From Hyalella azteca (taxonomy: Eukaryota; Arthropoda; Malacostraca; Amphipoda; Hyalellidae), in the NCBI RefSeq assembly GCF_000764305.2, contig NW_025936509.1:287913-351912 (forward strand): 64,000 bases of DNA. The letters run 5' to 3'. A program made the position numbers and the translations under genes. The notes below the pieces were generated by a model that made no database searches, was not told where the DNA came from, and saw only the letters and a list, made by a program, of their open reading frames with translations. Position 1 is the first letter of the stretch, and every line of letters begins with the position of its first letter. Of this stretch, positions 23,516 to 34,075 are shown piece after piece.

Positions 23516-26500
23516 GTGAGAACATTTTGTTGTATTTTAAATTCTTGAATTAATTTGGCTTATTTCATTGACTAATAAATTTATAGGTACCTCCTTTCTG
23601 CATTTAGAAAGATTTCTCTCTTCAAATATATTCTTATATTCCAAAATTATTATTTTTTGTACAATGTTTAAGGTATGAAATTTATGATTTTTTCAAAAGT
23701 TTAATTTCAGTATACAGTGGGGGGAAATAAATATTCGTACACTTGAAAAATCGTATTTTAATGTATGTAAGTACGCAAACTTAACAGGAAAAGTGATTTA
23801 AATTATGTATAGAGACGCATAGTATTCAAAAATACTATCAAAAGAAATTAAATCTCAATGCAACAAAAAACAATGCAACATGTTCACTTTTCAGGTGAAA
23901 AAAGTATTCGTACAAAACAATAAATTTGCATTATTTTAATTTAATACTTGGTTGAATACCCTTTATTCAGCTCAACAGATACCAGTCTATTTCTATACGT
24001 CTCGACCAATGATTTGCAGATGCTGACTGGTATTTTATACCATTCTTCTTGGCACACCACCTTAAGATTCTCAATGTTTAACTTTACATTAGGCACAGTG
24101 TTCTTTGGAAGGTAGGCTTCACCGTCTTTCCTCCACACATGGTGACGATAATTTCGACCGAAAAGCTCAATTTTTGTTTCGTCCGTCCAAAGAACCTTTT
24201 CCCAAAAAGCATAGTCTTTGTCCTTATACCCCTTGACAAATTTCAGCCTGGCATCTTGATGTCGTTTCATTAGGAGTGGGGTCTTTCTTGGGGTGTGTGA
24301 TTTTAATTCGTTTCTGTGAAGTTCATTGCTTATCGTTTGTTTGGTTACCTTAATTCCTGAGGCACTCAGGTGACTTTGCAACTCTCCTCGAGTAATCTGT
24401 GGATTTTCTTGGATTTTTCGTCCCAATAATCTAGCAGATCGTGCAGAAATCTTCCTAGGAGCACCTGATCACAGCTGGTTTTCAACGCTGTCACGGGTCT
24501 TGAAGCGTCCAATGAACGAAGCAACTGTACTAAAAGGAACATTCAAGTGGCTAGCAATCTTCCTATAACTTTCTCCTCCCTTCCAATGCGATAGAATTAG
24601 TTGTTTTTGGGAATTTGTTAGTTCTTTACCTTTAGCCATTTTTGAGACCTTCTTGTACTACGGGCAGTTGCAGAATGATCTGGTAGTTGCAAAATACGTT
24701 AACTATGGTTACTGATTACATTACTGGAACTTGCTACATATTTCTAGTACATTCTGGAATGTTCTGGTGTGAAATATTAGTCAAAAGTTGTTTTGTACGA
24801 ATACTTTTTTGACCCGAAGAAGTTAACATGTTGCATTAATTTTTGTTGCATTGAGATTTAATTTCTATTGATGCTATTTTTGAATACAATGCGCCTCTAT
24901 ACATAATATAAATCACTTCTCCTGTTCATTTTGTGTACTTACATAGGTACATTAAAATACGATTTTTCAAGTGTACAAATATTATATCACATTAATAATA
25001 CTGTAATTAATGAATATGGTAATATATCAATAAAGTAAAAACAAGTAAAAATCACAGAAAATGTCATTTATTTTACATCTACATCATCTACAATGAAAGA
25101 GGAGGACTTTCATTGTAGGACTGTTAGTAATAGATGAGTAGGTACACTCTGCATGCTTCAAATGTTTGAAATTGAGTTTTATTTCAAGTGTCCCTTTCTA
25201 CCCTATTTCAAGATTAATTCAGGAGCCTTTTATATTGCGTCTAGCGCCTTACAAATAGCACATGGAATTTTTTTGAAGATGCTATTCAATAGCCCGTGCA
25301 AAGTGCTATAAAATGAGCCTAAACTTGTTTCTGAAGTATTTCATGGTAAGAAGTTATTAACAAAAATCGCTCAAAACTGTCCCTTTTTACCCCGTTTGAT
25401 GGTATTACCTCCCCAGGGTAATATGGGACACCTCCAAAATTGCATTTACAGTAGAACCTTGGTTAATAAAAGCACCAGTTAATGAAAAATGTAATTAGGA
25501 GTTTATTTCATACTCCATAGTAGTGTGAGTATGTAACTGGCTCCTCAGAATAAAACATGGATGATGGAATTATGCCAGTTAAGAAATTGCCACTGCATAA
25601 TTTTCTTTAAGGAAATTTCTTATTCTATATATTCAAGAGTTCCAAGTGCACAAGTTCAACAGAGGAATGCTAATTAATAAAATTTTTGCTGGAATGTAAG
25701 AATTTTTCTTCTCTGGTTTGGCTACTGAATGTATTTTATTTATGACCTTTTCTGATGTTTTCAGAAAGATGAAACTGTCTCTGGTGAAAGGAAGCAATTT
25801 TCTTCTGATTCTTCATCTAAGGATTCTGGGCAAGAGTCAGGCTCTGACAGTGATGAAGCTGAAACAATTACCAAGTCTGAAACATTTACCAAGGCTCTTA
25901 CTACAGAACCTGAGAAAAAAGAATTTGAAGCATCTCAGGGTAATTTCAAGCTACCTGTTGATGATGGTGTAGAAAGTGATGAAGACAATGAGAATGTGGT
26001 GTTGGAGGACGATTTGCAGCCTAAAGTGGAAAAAGCTGTCAAGGGTAATATTGCCTCTGAGAACCTGGAGGAAGATCAGTACCAAGAGCGAGGTCCTTGC
26101 AAAGTGTCTCGTTCTTTCTATTCTGGGTCACGGTACAACCCTATGGTGGGTAATCAGCATTAAGAGTTGTTTCAAAACTGATGCCTTTTAAGCTTATACA
26201 TTCAAATTTATATCAGAAATTATGTAAGTTTTAAAGAAAGTATTTGCAATCTTCATGTCTTGACTAATTTGATTTATTCTAATATCTTCTCTGGTTTGCT
26301 GTATGCACTTTTTCTTGCTGTTTCCTTTAAAGCTAATTATTTTATGAAAGATTTCTTATGACCTTTTTTTCCCTGCTTCATTTGATGATGTAGACCTGGT
26401 CCAGGTTAGTTTTTATTCTATTAGTTTTGATGCATTGTGTTTCTGAGTCACTAAATTTGAAAAAGATGAAAATATACCTACATCTCAAATTATGATTCTT

Positions 26501-29500
26501 GCTAGTAAATTTTTTAAATTAAAACTTTTGAAAAGTGTAAAATGACTTGTGTTCATTACCATGAGGTAGGTAGGTATGTTATTCAAATAGTTTGCTCTGC
26601 TTGTATTGATGTTTGTTTCTCCCTAGTCCGCAAGTCTAAATTTTCCTACATGCCTGCCACAGTTTTTAAGGTTCAGACTCTTTAAATCATTACTTTTCAA
26701 CTTTGATAAATCATGGTTTATTCTGATTTCCTGGTGTCTGGAAAGGTTGCACTATCCTTCTACTGTACAGAGGTTTTGATAATTTTATTTATGCTTAAAT
26801 CTCCCAAATTTACAATTCTCCGTTGAAATTATGGTGGGATATTTGTTGGACTATCAAGGAGGTATTTATTCTCTTTGGTCAATTAATAAACCTTATTTAA
26901 AATAACTTTTATTTCACTTGATATAAAGGAAATCTTTCAACTGAATCTTCTCTTGCTAATATTGGTAACTTATAAAGCTGTCAGAATTGGTGGGTAAAGG
27001 TGACCCAAGCTTGGCGTCTTTCCGCTGTGATGACACAACCGTCTACCAGCCCCTCACTCCTCCTTACTGCCAGGGCATCACTCTTCAGGTATCCTCTTGC
27101 TCTTTACTTCAAAGCTCTTTACTTTCAATGCTAATTTGTTTAACCTGCTATTATCCATTGTAAGTTTATGGTCTCTATCACTCCTCTTTCGTGTCAAATC
27201 AGAATTATTTTATCCTTCCAAGCTCTTTCACCTCTGTACCAACAGATTTCATCATGAGTGCAGCAATTTATTTTTGAATGTACTCAATTGCAATGTTCAA
27301 CTTGAAACAATGTGATAGCAAGAGTAGTATGAACAAGGTGATCTTGTACAACCCAAATATATCAATGAGTTATTGGTTTTATAGTATGAATAGTATTTCA
27401 GTGAAATGCAGGGGCCATACTTTCAAAACTTTCTAAGTGAACGTAAGTACTTACGCTCTATTTTCTTGTCTATGATTGGTGGATTTTGCTTGATCAATGA
27501 TTGGCTGATAAGCTTACGATCTCTTAACTTTTTTTGAAAGTATAGGCCCTGGTTTCAATGAACTTCTTTCATATAAGTTTCAATGCCACTATCCTGATAT
27601 CCTTATCAGGATGAACTTGCCTTCGACTCATCGCCGCTGAACTTCAATGATATGGTTGTGCCTGACTTGTCTGACTTGACGCCAACCCAAGAAACTAACC
27701 TCAACAGCAGCCCCCTTTATGCTGGATACAGCAGCCCTGCCCCTGCTGCTGGTGGTTACAACAGTCCATCGGCTGCTGACTATAACAGCCCTGCTGCTGC
27801 TGGCTATAACAACCCTGCTGCTGCCGGCTATAACAACCCTGCTGCTGCTAATTACAACAGCCCTATAGGAGTTGGCAACAACAGGTCCCTCACGGCTGAC
27901 TACAATGACTCCTCTCCTCCACAAAACCAGATGAATTACGGCTATGGGTCAGGCCCGATTATTATTCCTTTAGGGTGAATTTGATGAGTTGTTTCTTATT
28001 AGATGGAATAGAAAAATTAGAAATTGTATCTTATTAGCTGCCCAGTACACAAAATTGAAATATTGGATATTCAAACATTAGGTATTACTGTTCTGCTTAT
28101 TAATCCGAATATATGGTAGGTTTTCATTTTATCTAAGTAGGTTCTAAGTTCATTAAATATTCTATGCTAGTAATTATAGAGACAGATGATATGAATCCAG
28201 CTACTATTTTTATCTGCTAACCATAAAAAATTGATATGATAAAACAATTGTTTGTACCTGCTTCACTACCAACCCGTCCATGTCAGGCCTAGCAGCAATG
28301 GTCCATCAGACGTTCAGACCCACTTACCCAACTGGACATACAACTCTGAGTGCTACTCGGGCGACGACAGCCTCAATCCGCTCTCTTTCTGTCCGGACCT
28401 CTCGACCAATTTCCTGGAAGCTATTGAAGCCGTCAGTATTTAATTAAACATTCATGGTACATTTCGTATTCTTCATTAATTCTTGGTGTGTGAATTCGAT
28501 TTATCAACTCCTTACTATACAATACCTTGTAGAATAATACTAGCTTGTACAATAGCAAGCATGGCCCATAGTAAGTGGCATGAAGCCGGTGGAGTTTATT
28601 TTAACAATTAAGTCAAATGTTTAATTCAATCTTTACAAAAGAACTTGGTGTGAAACATACCGTAGATGATAATGACACCGCATTTCACTCTCTATCTAGT
28701 GTTATGATCAAAGTTTAAATGAATAACATCAATCTGATCATCTGATGTTATCAATAATTTAACCAAAAGATTATGTTCTCCATAAATTATTTTCTATTAT
28801 AAATTTCTGTTAATTTATTGAGACCATGCTGTAGATACAGCGGTCTTCCATCATTTGAGTTCCTAATCAATTTTGGTTTTATTTACCGACATATTAATTA
28901 ATCCCGGAATGAGGAGAATGACGCTGCCTTGTTTGCACAGGCCGTGGCCCGTACCGTTGACCTGAGCCTGGGCTTGCCCGGCAGCGTGGGTCTGGAAGAC
29001 GAGCTGCAGGACGAGGCGAGCAACGAGAACATCAGGAACATCATTGACAGCCTGCGCAGCATCGACCCTAACGAACTGGACTACATTGCACCCGCCAGCC
29101 CTGTCGCCGCCCACGATGATCTCGAGCAGGTGCGTCTGTGTTGCGGGAGCTGCTCATGAGATGTTATGCCAGATGTCGAGTGTCGTGTGGGATTTATTTA
29201 CATTGCCCACGGAAATTTTTTTCGTAAGGAATGAAGATTATTTATAATGAATAAAAAATTAGATTATAATTTTTTACATCAACCTGTATGAATGTAAAGG
29301 ATGGCGATTATTACTGTCCAAATTGGCACCAGATGTTAACAAAACTACGTGTTGAATTTGTTACTGCCTTGAATAAAGGTTATCAAAACATAGCCACCAA
29401 CTCATCGTTCCTAACTTCGACCAGGAGCTGGCGCTGTCATCAGAGCCCTGGCCCGAGAATGAAGCCCTGCTGTCACCATCGCCACCCCTCACCCCCTCCT

Positions 29501-32456
29501 CCCCCTCCCTACCATCCACCCCCTTCTCCCCCAGCCTCTCGCCCCCCACGTCTCCAGACTGCGGGGATCAGGAGAGTCGTTCCTCCATCAGCTTCAAGGT
29601 TAACTCTTATCTCTGCATTTCTTACTTACGCGCAACTTATTTAACCATTTTTATAGCTCAACACTTAATAATCAATTACCTATATATTATGGAGCTGCTT
29701 GGTTTTAATTTTAGTTCCATTTCCATCTGTGTGCTTTTTTCATTACCTTCAACGACCGCAAGGTATTTGTGTAGTTTTGTTTTCATTTATTATTCCTGAG
29801 CCATTTTATGGCAAGCATAAAAACATACATAAATTTTAATTTATGAAACCTGTACAAAAAAGTATGAAAAATTATGAAACATATTTAGTTGAACCATGTG
29901 TATTTTTCGAAATTTTGTGCATTGAAAGAGTTATTCGCAGCTGAATAATGTATTAAATACGTCCATTACACTGGAGAAATTTATAAGAATTAAAATAAAC
30001 ATTTCAATGTAAAAATAACTATTTATCTTCAATTTAATTCTGTTTCGTCAAGTGAATAGTTCATTGAAAGTATATTGCTACTTTCGTCTATTAAGGAACT
30101 GTGATTAAGGCATCAGTTTATCAAAATTTCCATTTACATGCTCATATTTTAATTTTGAACATTGTAAGAAAATGCTGCTATGCATAAATCAACGGTCAGA
30201 TAATTGATGAGCGGGAGAGGCATAATAACTAAGCCTCAAACACAAAACGTGGCCGCGGTGGGTACTTTCGGAAGCAGATTTGTAGAGACCATTTTGGTTT
30301 TTACCCACAAAAGGGTAAGCCGAGCATGCGTTGTGACCCTATCGGGACCTGGAAGATAACTTGTCCCAGATCGGAATATGTATGACTTCAAATACGACTT
30401 GAATCTAATTAGTAATCTATCGAGTTCATTTAGTAACATATTTTTTCATTTTCATATATAATATTTTCATGCAAATTATACACGTTTTATTGATTTGACC
30501 TTGCTCCAAAATGTTCTCTTCATTAAATACCATCAATCCAAGATCATAATCAGAATGCTTGTATTGTGATGCCACTCGAGCTGACCACTCATTTGTGTGG
30601 TGCAGGAGCTGACGCTGAGCTGCAAGGCTGCCGTGGCTGCTGTAAGGGAGGTTTGCAACCCAGACGTCATCCTCAGCGCTGCCAAGTCTGTGTCGTACTT
30701 TTAGTCGTAATAATTTAGTTTATTCAAGGTATTTCTGATTTATGAAGGTTGCCTTCAAATTTTATTCGTGGATTACTTAATCGTAATAGATTTATTGGGG
30801 CGGAAATTTTTCAAATCTTTGCCACCTGGGCATTTGGAATTGAAATTCTCCATGTTACTGATAAACGTTGAATCAGGAGATTTCTGTAAACTTTTACTGT
30901 TTGGTCATTTGCTAGTTATGGAAAGTGAAGGTATCATCCATTTGATTTGTAATGTAATATTTCACGAGTCTAGCACATTTTGTTATCGTTAATCTTCGTG
31001 AACCATGATTCATCACACATGTATAATGTACCTATGTTTCATCACACATGTATAGGTAATGTATGTTTCATCACACCTTAGTTCAATATTTTCCTCGATT
31101 ATCTTTCTCCCAGTGCTACAATTCAAAAGTAAATATATGTATACATAATAAGAGTCTGGTCTTGACTTTTAAGGTAGTTCAGTGAAGCTGTGACTTTATT
31201 ACGTTGTTTGTTTCAGGCGTGTGGCGTGTCAAGATACTGAGGATATTTGTCGCAAAGATCGAGATGGCGACACGTGAGTTTCAAACTTTTTATTTAATAT
31301 TCGGTAAATTCAGAGTTTTCTCCGACTAAATACATCCCGTCGTGTATAGCCTTGCTTATGAATTAAATTTAAATTTTATCGAATTTTGGTTTTGTAGAAG
31401 CTTGTGTCTTCGTACCGTAAATATTTCTCCCTCAGCGCTGTCCAAAGAACTGGACTATTGTATTGCCTGTCAACTTTACCTACGTTTTGTTCAAAATGAA
31501 GGATCGGTAAAGCAAATGATTTCATGCCTCTGTCAGAACTGATACATGTATACAACATTGGTAATGTCTCTTCAGGTGTATCATGATCGTGGTGTGCAAG
31601 CCGTGTGACAGTAAGCATTTCTACGAGAACCTGTTCGTGCTGCAGCAGCACCTGCAGAAGTTGCGGCTATGCTGTGACCAGATCGTAGACAGTGATCACT
31701 CTGAGTGTCCGATCTGTGGTGCTGACAAAGCCAATTGGCGCACCCTGCTCAGCGAGACGAACAATGCTGTGAGTTGCGAACAATTTTATTTCCACTATGA
31801 TATTACCTTGTCACTGTATCATGAATACAATTAAACAGTGATTAATATTTTCCCTATAAATTTAGGAGTTTAATGATCAGATTTTATTCATTGTTTTACG
31901 TTTTGTGTAGCCTGATCCTACCTCGAGACTATTATGCACGACATAGTTTCATGGTAATAGCCCGCGTTTAAACGAAAAAATTCGTGTGTGAACATTTTGA
32001 GGAAGGATTTTTTCACAAAGAATAAATTAAGACTCTTAAAATATCCCTGAAGACGGTAAAAAATATTAGGTTTCTCTCGTACTTGGTTGCTAGTTCCTAC
32101 TTGCACCCTCGTGGAAACGATCGTCTTTTTATCGCATTTTCTCATGGAAAAAATGCACTATTGTGCTCGCCACGTCCGTCCGTCTGTTTGTCCGTCCGTG
32201 ACTTCACGTTTTCGTCGACGAGAAAATCGCTCTCTGTCAGTCACTGCAGTGAGTACTGAGTTATATTTTTTCTCTCTAGGGTGACACGGTGCTGTCGTGT
32301 GCCGTGAAGATGCGTCACCCAGAGCTGGTGATCGACTACCTCTGCGCTGGGCTGACGAGCTGCGAGGAGGATCTGAGGCGCGTCTTTGACGAAGCTGGGC
32401 GCAGGTTCTTCAGGCCTTACACTCGCATGTACCCCGGCCTCAGGAGGTCTGCTTAA
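23378..32456 (+). CDS. multi-exon host gene: ankyrin/IkB-like protein with activation-domain-like N-terminus
   Basis: Eleven coding exons join without a phase conflict: 23426-23515, 25765-26145, 26978-27088, 27610-27974, 28287-28431, 28941-29129, 29425-29598, 30606-30694, 31217-31273, 31576-31768 and 32280-32456. A possible extra 54-base exon is at 26351-26404. The product would be about 655-675 residues. It has an acidic Ser-rich N-terminus, a (S/N)PAAAGYN repeat, a Pro/Ser-rich stretch and a C-terminus with DRDGDTCIMIVVC and AGDTVLSCAVKMRHPELVI. Both of these have the G-D-T-x-L-x-x-A pattern of ankyrin repeats. DxDGDT openings are typical of IkB-family first ankyrins, and a long disordered N-terminus before them is typical of nuclear (zeta/Bcl3-like) IkBs. 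So a role as an NF-kB modulator is an inference; only two repeats are visible, against six or seven in the family. Confidence 0.6.
23715..24985 (-). mobile_element. Tc1-like element in the first coding intron
   Basis: Long (about 220-base) terminal inverted repeats contain TTCGTACACTTGAAAAATCG at the outer edge and GTATTCGTACAAAAC at the inner edge. The left end is CAGTGGGGGG after TA. The right end is eroded. It lies wholly between coding exons 1 and 2 of the host gene, antisense to it, so it is presumably spliced out. Confidence 0.85.
23941..24639 (-). pseudogene. Tc1-like transposase, broken
   Basis: Starts MAKGKELTNSQKQLIL, then an HTH region (ESYRKIASHLNVPFSTVASF). An in-frame TGA follows QL where Tc1 proteins have an Arg before SGAPRK. 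The frame continues with LWTDETKIELFG, carrying the first catalytic Asp. The middle is deleted: the text jumps from YLPKNTVPNVK to NIENLKVVCQEEWYKIP, so the second catalytic Asp (the QQDNDPKHT block) and the third acidic residue are missing. The C-terminus (RLVSVELNKGYSTKY) is normal. It cannot be active. Confidence 0.9.
25765..26145 (+). CDS. host gene exon, acidic Ser-rich segment
   Basis: Acceptor GATGTTTTCAG, donor ATG|GTGGGT, 127 codons in phase 0. Contains SSDSSSKDSGQESGSDSDEA and further acidic runs, then RSFYSGSRYNPM. It is predicted to be disordered, with many potential casein-kinase-type sites. Confidence 0.75.
26351..26404 (+). CDS. uncertain small exon of the host gene
   Basis: The donor CCAG|GTTAGT at 26405 is strong. 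An acceptor after TTTATGAAAG gives 54 in-frame bases ending FDDVDLVQ, preserving phase. An alternative acceptor (GATGTAG at 26393) gives 11 bases and breaks the phase. Skipping it altogether also keeps the frame. Confidence 0.3.
26978..27088 (+). CDS. host gene exon
   Basis: 37 codons: LSELVGKGDPSLASFRCDD and VYQPLTPPYCQGITLQ. The donor CAG|GTATCC is good. The acceptor TTATAAAG is weak but is the one that keeps phase 0 on both sides. Confidence 0.55.
27409..27551. mobile_element. 143-bp MITE with CAGGGGCCATACTTT ends, in an intron
   Basis: The left end is CAGGGGCCATACTTTCAAAA. The right end, inward, is CAGGGCCTATACTTTCAAAA. A second copy is at 46256-46404, and the two share the interior GATTGGTGGATTT and CTTACGATCTCTTAAC. 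hAT-like ends are suggested; no target duplication is evident. Confidence 0.8.
27610..27974 (+). CDS. host gene exon with Tyr-Asn-Pro-Ala repeats
   Basis: Acceptor ATATCCTTATCAG; donor GG|GTGAAT leaves phase 2, matched exactly by the next exon. It reads DELAFDSSPLNFNDMVVPDL, then about six units of (S/N)PAAAGYN at roughly 27757-27870, from 24-base DNA repeats, then SPPQNQMNYGYGSGP. If the donor were not used, a stop would follow at 27976. Low-complexity sequence of this kind is common in transcription-related proteins. Confidence 0.7.
28287..28431 (+). CDS. host gene exon
   Basis: Acceptor CCGTCCATGTCAG; the first base completes the previous codon. It reads PSSNGPSDVQTHLPNWTYNS and ends NFLEAIEA before the donor GTCAGT. 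145 bases restore phase 0. Confidence 0.7.
28941..29129 (+). CDS. host gene exon, acidic helical segment
   Basis: Acceptor TGTTTGCACAG, donor CAG|GTGCGT. 63 codons: VARTVDLSLGLPGSVGLEDE through IRNIIDSLRSIDPNELDY. This exon and the following ones are markedly GC-richer than the introns, which supports coding. Confidence 0.8.
29425..29598 (+). CDS. host gene exon, Pro/Ser-rich segment
   Basis: Acceptor AACTTCGACCAG, donor AAG|GTTAAC. 58 codons: ELALSSEPWPENEALLSPSP followed by repeated S-P-S-L-P and T-P-F-S-P motifs, then SSISFK. It resembles a proline-rich activation domain and has many SP/TP phosphorylation sites. Confidence 0.75.
30606..30694 (+). CDS. host gene exon
   Basis: Acceptor TTTGTGTGGTGCAG. 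It encodes ELTLSCKAAVAAVREVCNPD and VILSAAKSV. The donor TC|GTACTT is non-optimal but is the phase-2 site required by the next exon; reading through hits a stop at 30702. The start is confident, the end less so. Confidence 0.55.
31217..31273 (+). CDS. host gene exon opening the ankyrin-like region
   Basis: Acceptor TTGTTTGTTTCAG, donor CAC|GTGAGT. It encodes RVACQDTEDICRKDRDGD and the first two bases of a Thr codon; only this frame stays open into the next exon. Confidence 0.75.
31576..31768 (+). CDS. host gene exon, ankyrin-like repeat and Cys-rich insert
   Basis: Acceptor TGTCTCTTCAG, donor GCT|GTGAGT. Completes DRDGDTCIMIVVCKP, then a helical FYENLFVLQQHLQKL, then CCDQIVDSDHSECPICG. The CPIC group with nearby Cys/His could bind a metal but may be incidental. 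Confidence 0.8.
32280..32456 (+). CDS. host gene last recognised exon
   Basis: Acceptor TTTTTTCTCTCTAG. It encodes GDTVLSCAVKMRHPELVIDY (ankyrin-like), then LCAGLTSCEEDLRRVF and a basic tail ending GLRRSA with TAA at 32454. No polyadenylation signal is obvious before the Tc1 copy at 32527. A further exon (see 34011) cannot be excluded via the donor AGGAG|GTCTGC. Confidence 0.7.
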   Translation, partial: GDTVLSCAVKMRHPELVIDYLCAGLTSCEEDLRRVFDEAGRRFFRPYTRMYPGLRRSA

Positions 32457-32526
32457 CTGCTTACGGTGTTATTGACTTGGCGAAATGGTGCTGTGCATTG
32501 TTTAATTCGTTTATAATCTATATATA

Positions 32527-33737
32527 CTGGGGTTGGCTAAAATAAGGGAAACACCTGACATTTGGATATAGTAATTTTTGGACATGTTATAAACAATGAA
32601 AACGTGACATATTTTTATGTTTTATTGTTGCTGCTAATTGATATTTTATCCCTGCACAGATATTTTTAGTAAATTTTTGTGTCTATAACCTAACCTATTA
32701 ATGGCAAGCCTCTCTGACTTTCAAAGTGGCCAAATCGGCAGGTGCTAGACTGCTAGTGCGACAGAAACTTCTAGAATGCTTGACAATTCTAGAGGTACTG
32801 TTTCTTAAGTAGTGACTGCTCTTGAAAGAGAAGGAAAAACGTACCCTGCAAAGCACAGGTCTGGCCGAATGTCGAAGTTGTCTGAGAGGGACCGCCGGTA
32901 CGTAAATAGAATTGTGAGGGACAATCGAAAGACCACGCCTGTTGAAATTACTACAAACCTCAATGGACACCTACAGAACCCAGTTTTATAAAGACTCCAC
33001 CGAGAGCTGAGCACATCTGGATTCTATGGAAGAGCTGCAATCAGAAACCTCTGGCTTTAAATACAAATGCATCAAAGTGTTTAAAGTAGTGTAAAAACTT
33101 TTAGAATTGGTCCCTCGATCAATGGAAAAATGTTATTTTCTTTGACGAATCATCGTTTACCTTATTTCCAACCTCTGGCAGAGTTAAACGTTTAGAGGCA
33201 GCCAAAGAAGTCCCCTCAATCCCGACTCGAAAATCCGGCGGACCAATGTATGATTTCTCTCCATGGAAGAATCAACATCCGTGACTATTTAGGAATTTTG
33301 CAGCACCAAGTTCATCCAATGGTTCAAGCACTATTCCCGGAGGGGAAGCCCATCTTTCATGATGATAATGCCCAATCCATACTGCTGGAATTGTTAAAAA
33401 AATGACACGAGGAACATTCTAATGAAGTTGAGCATCTCATTTGACCCCCACAATCACCAGACCAGCTGAATGTTATCGAGCATTTATGGCCGATTTTAGA
33501 GATGCAAGTCAGAAGTCGATTCCCGCCGCCATCGTCTTTAAAAGAGCTGGAGGGAGTTTCAACAGACGGAAGTTTGAGGGAGTTTCAACTTAAATTCCTT
33601 TGTAAACAATTCGCAATTTGGATGAATCAATACCTCGGAGAATTAAGGCTGTAATTGTCACAAAAGGTGGACCTACACCATACCGAAATAATATTTGTGA
33701 ATTTCTCAGGTGTTTCCCTTATTTTGTCTAACCCCTG
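32527..33737 (+). pseudogene. Tc1/mariner-type element with dead transposase
   Basis: Ends CTGGGGTTGGCTAAAATAAG and, inward from the right, CAGGGGTTAGACAAAATAAG, both followed by GGAAACACCTGA. The frame from 32701 (MASLSDFQSGQIG) shows the paired HTH with KTYPAKHRSGRMSKLSERD. Further on it shows FHDDNAQ (second catalytic Asp) and WP-like PPQSPDQLNVIEHLW. Many stops and frameshifts. It lies only 70 bases after the host gene's stop codon, so it may be transcribed as part of its 3' UTR. Confidence 0.85.
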
Positions 33738-34010
33738 CAAATCATTTGGAAAATGGGATTCGGTTTAAGAAAAATTTTTATAGAGAACTTATTGAGTTAC
33801 ATAATAAGGTTGTATACCAGATTGTGTGGACAAAACGATTATCGAGTCACCAAGTGTAAAGAAAAGAAATTCTTCCCGCATGAATTTCGTAATTTCAATG
33901 CATTAACATTGATGTATTCTATTGATATTATTAACAAATCATTCTATTTTGCACACATTTAATGCATCAAGATTGCGGTACACTCGAAATTCACCTTTTG
34001 TTTCTTCCAG

Positions 34011-34075
34011 GTTCCTGTAAATCCGCACACACGCGCGTCACGTTCAACGAGCTGCTGCTTTGCCTTCGATCGTAA
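34011..34075 (+). CDS. possible terminal exon
   Basis: A very strong acceptor, CCTTTTGTTTCTTCCAG, ends at 34010. With a two-base codon completion the frame reads SCKSAHTRVTFNELLLCLRS then TAA. This looks gene-like and GC-rich relative to its flanks. It would need an upstream exon ending with one leftover base, which the 32280 exon does not offer; in the phase it does offer, the reading is FL-stop. Confidence 0.3.

Noticed and set aside
27628..27924. Minus-strand ORF with SSRVVIA repeats
   Set aside because: Antisense shadow of the host gene exon with the Tyr-Asn-Pro-Ala repeat.
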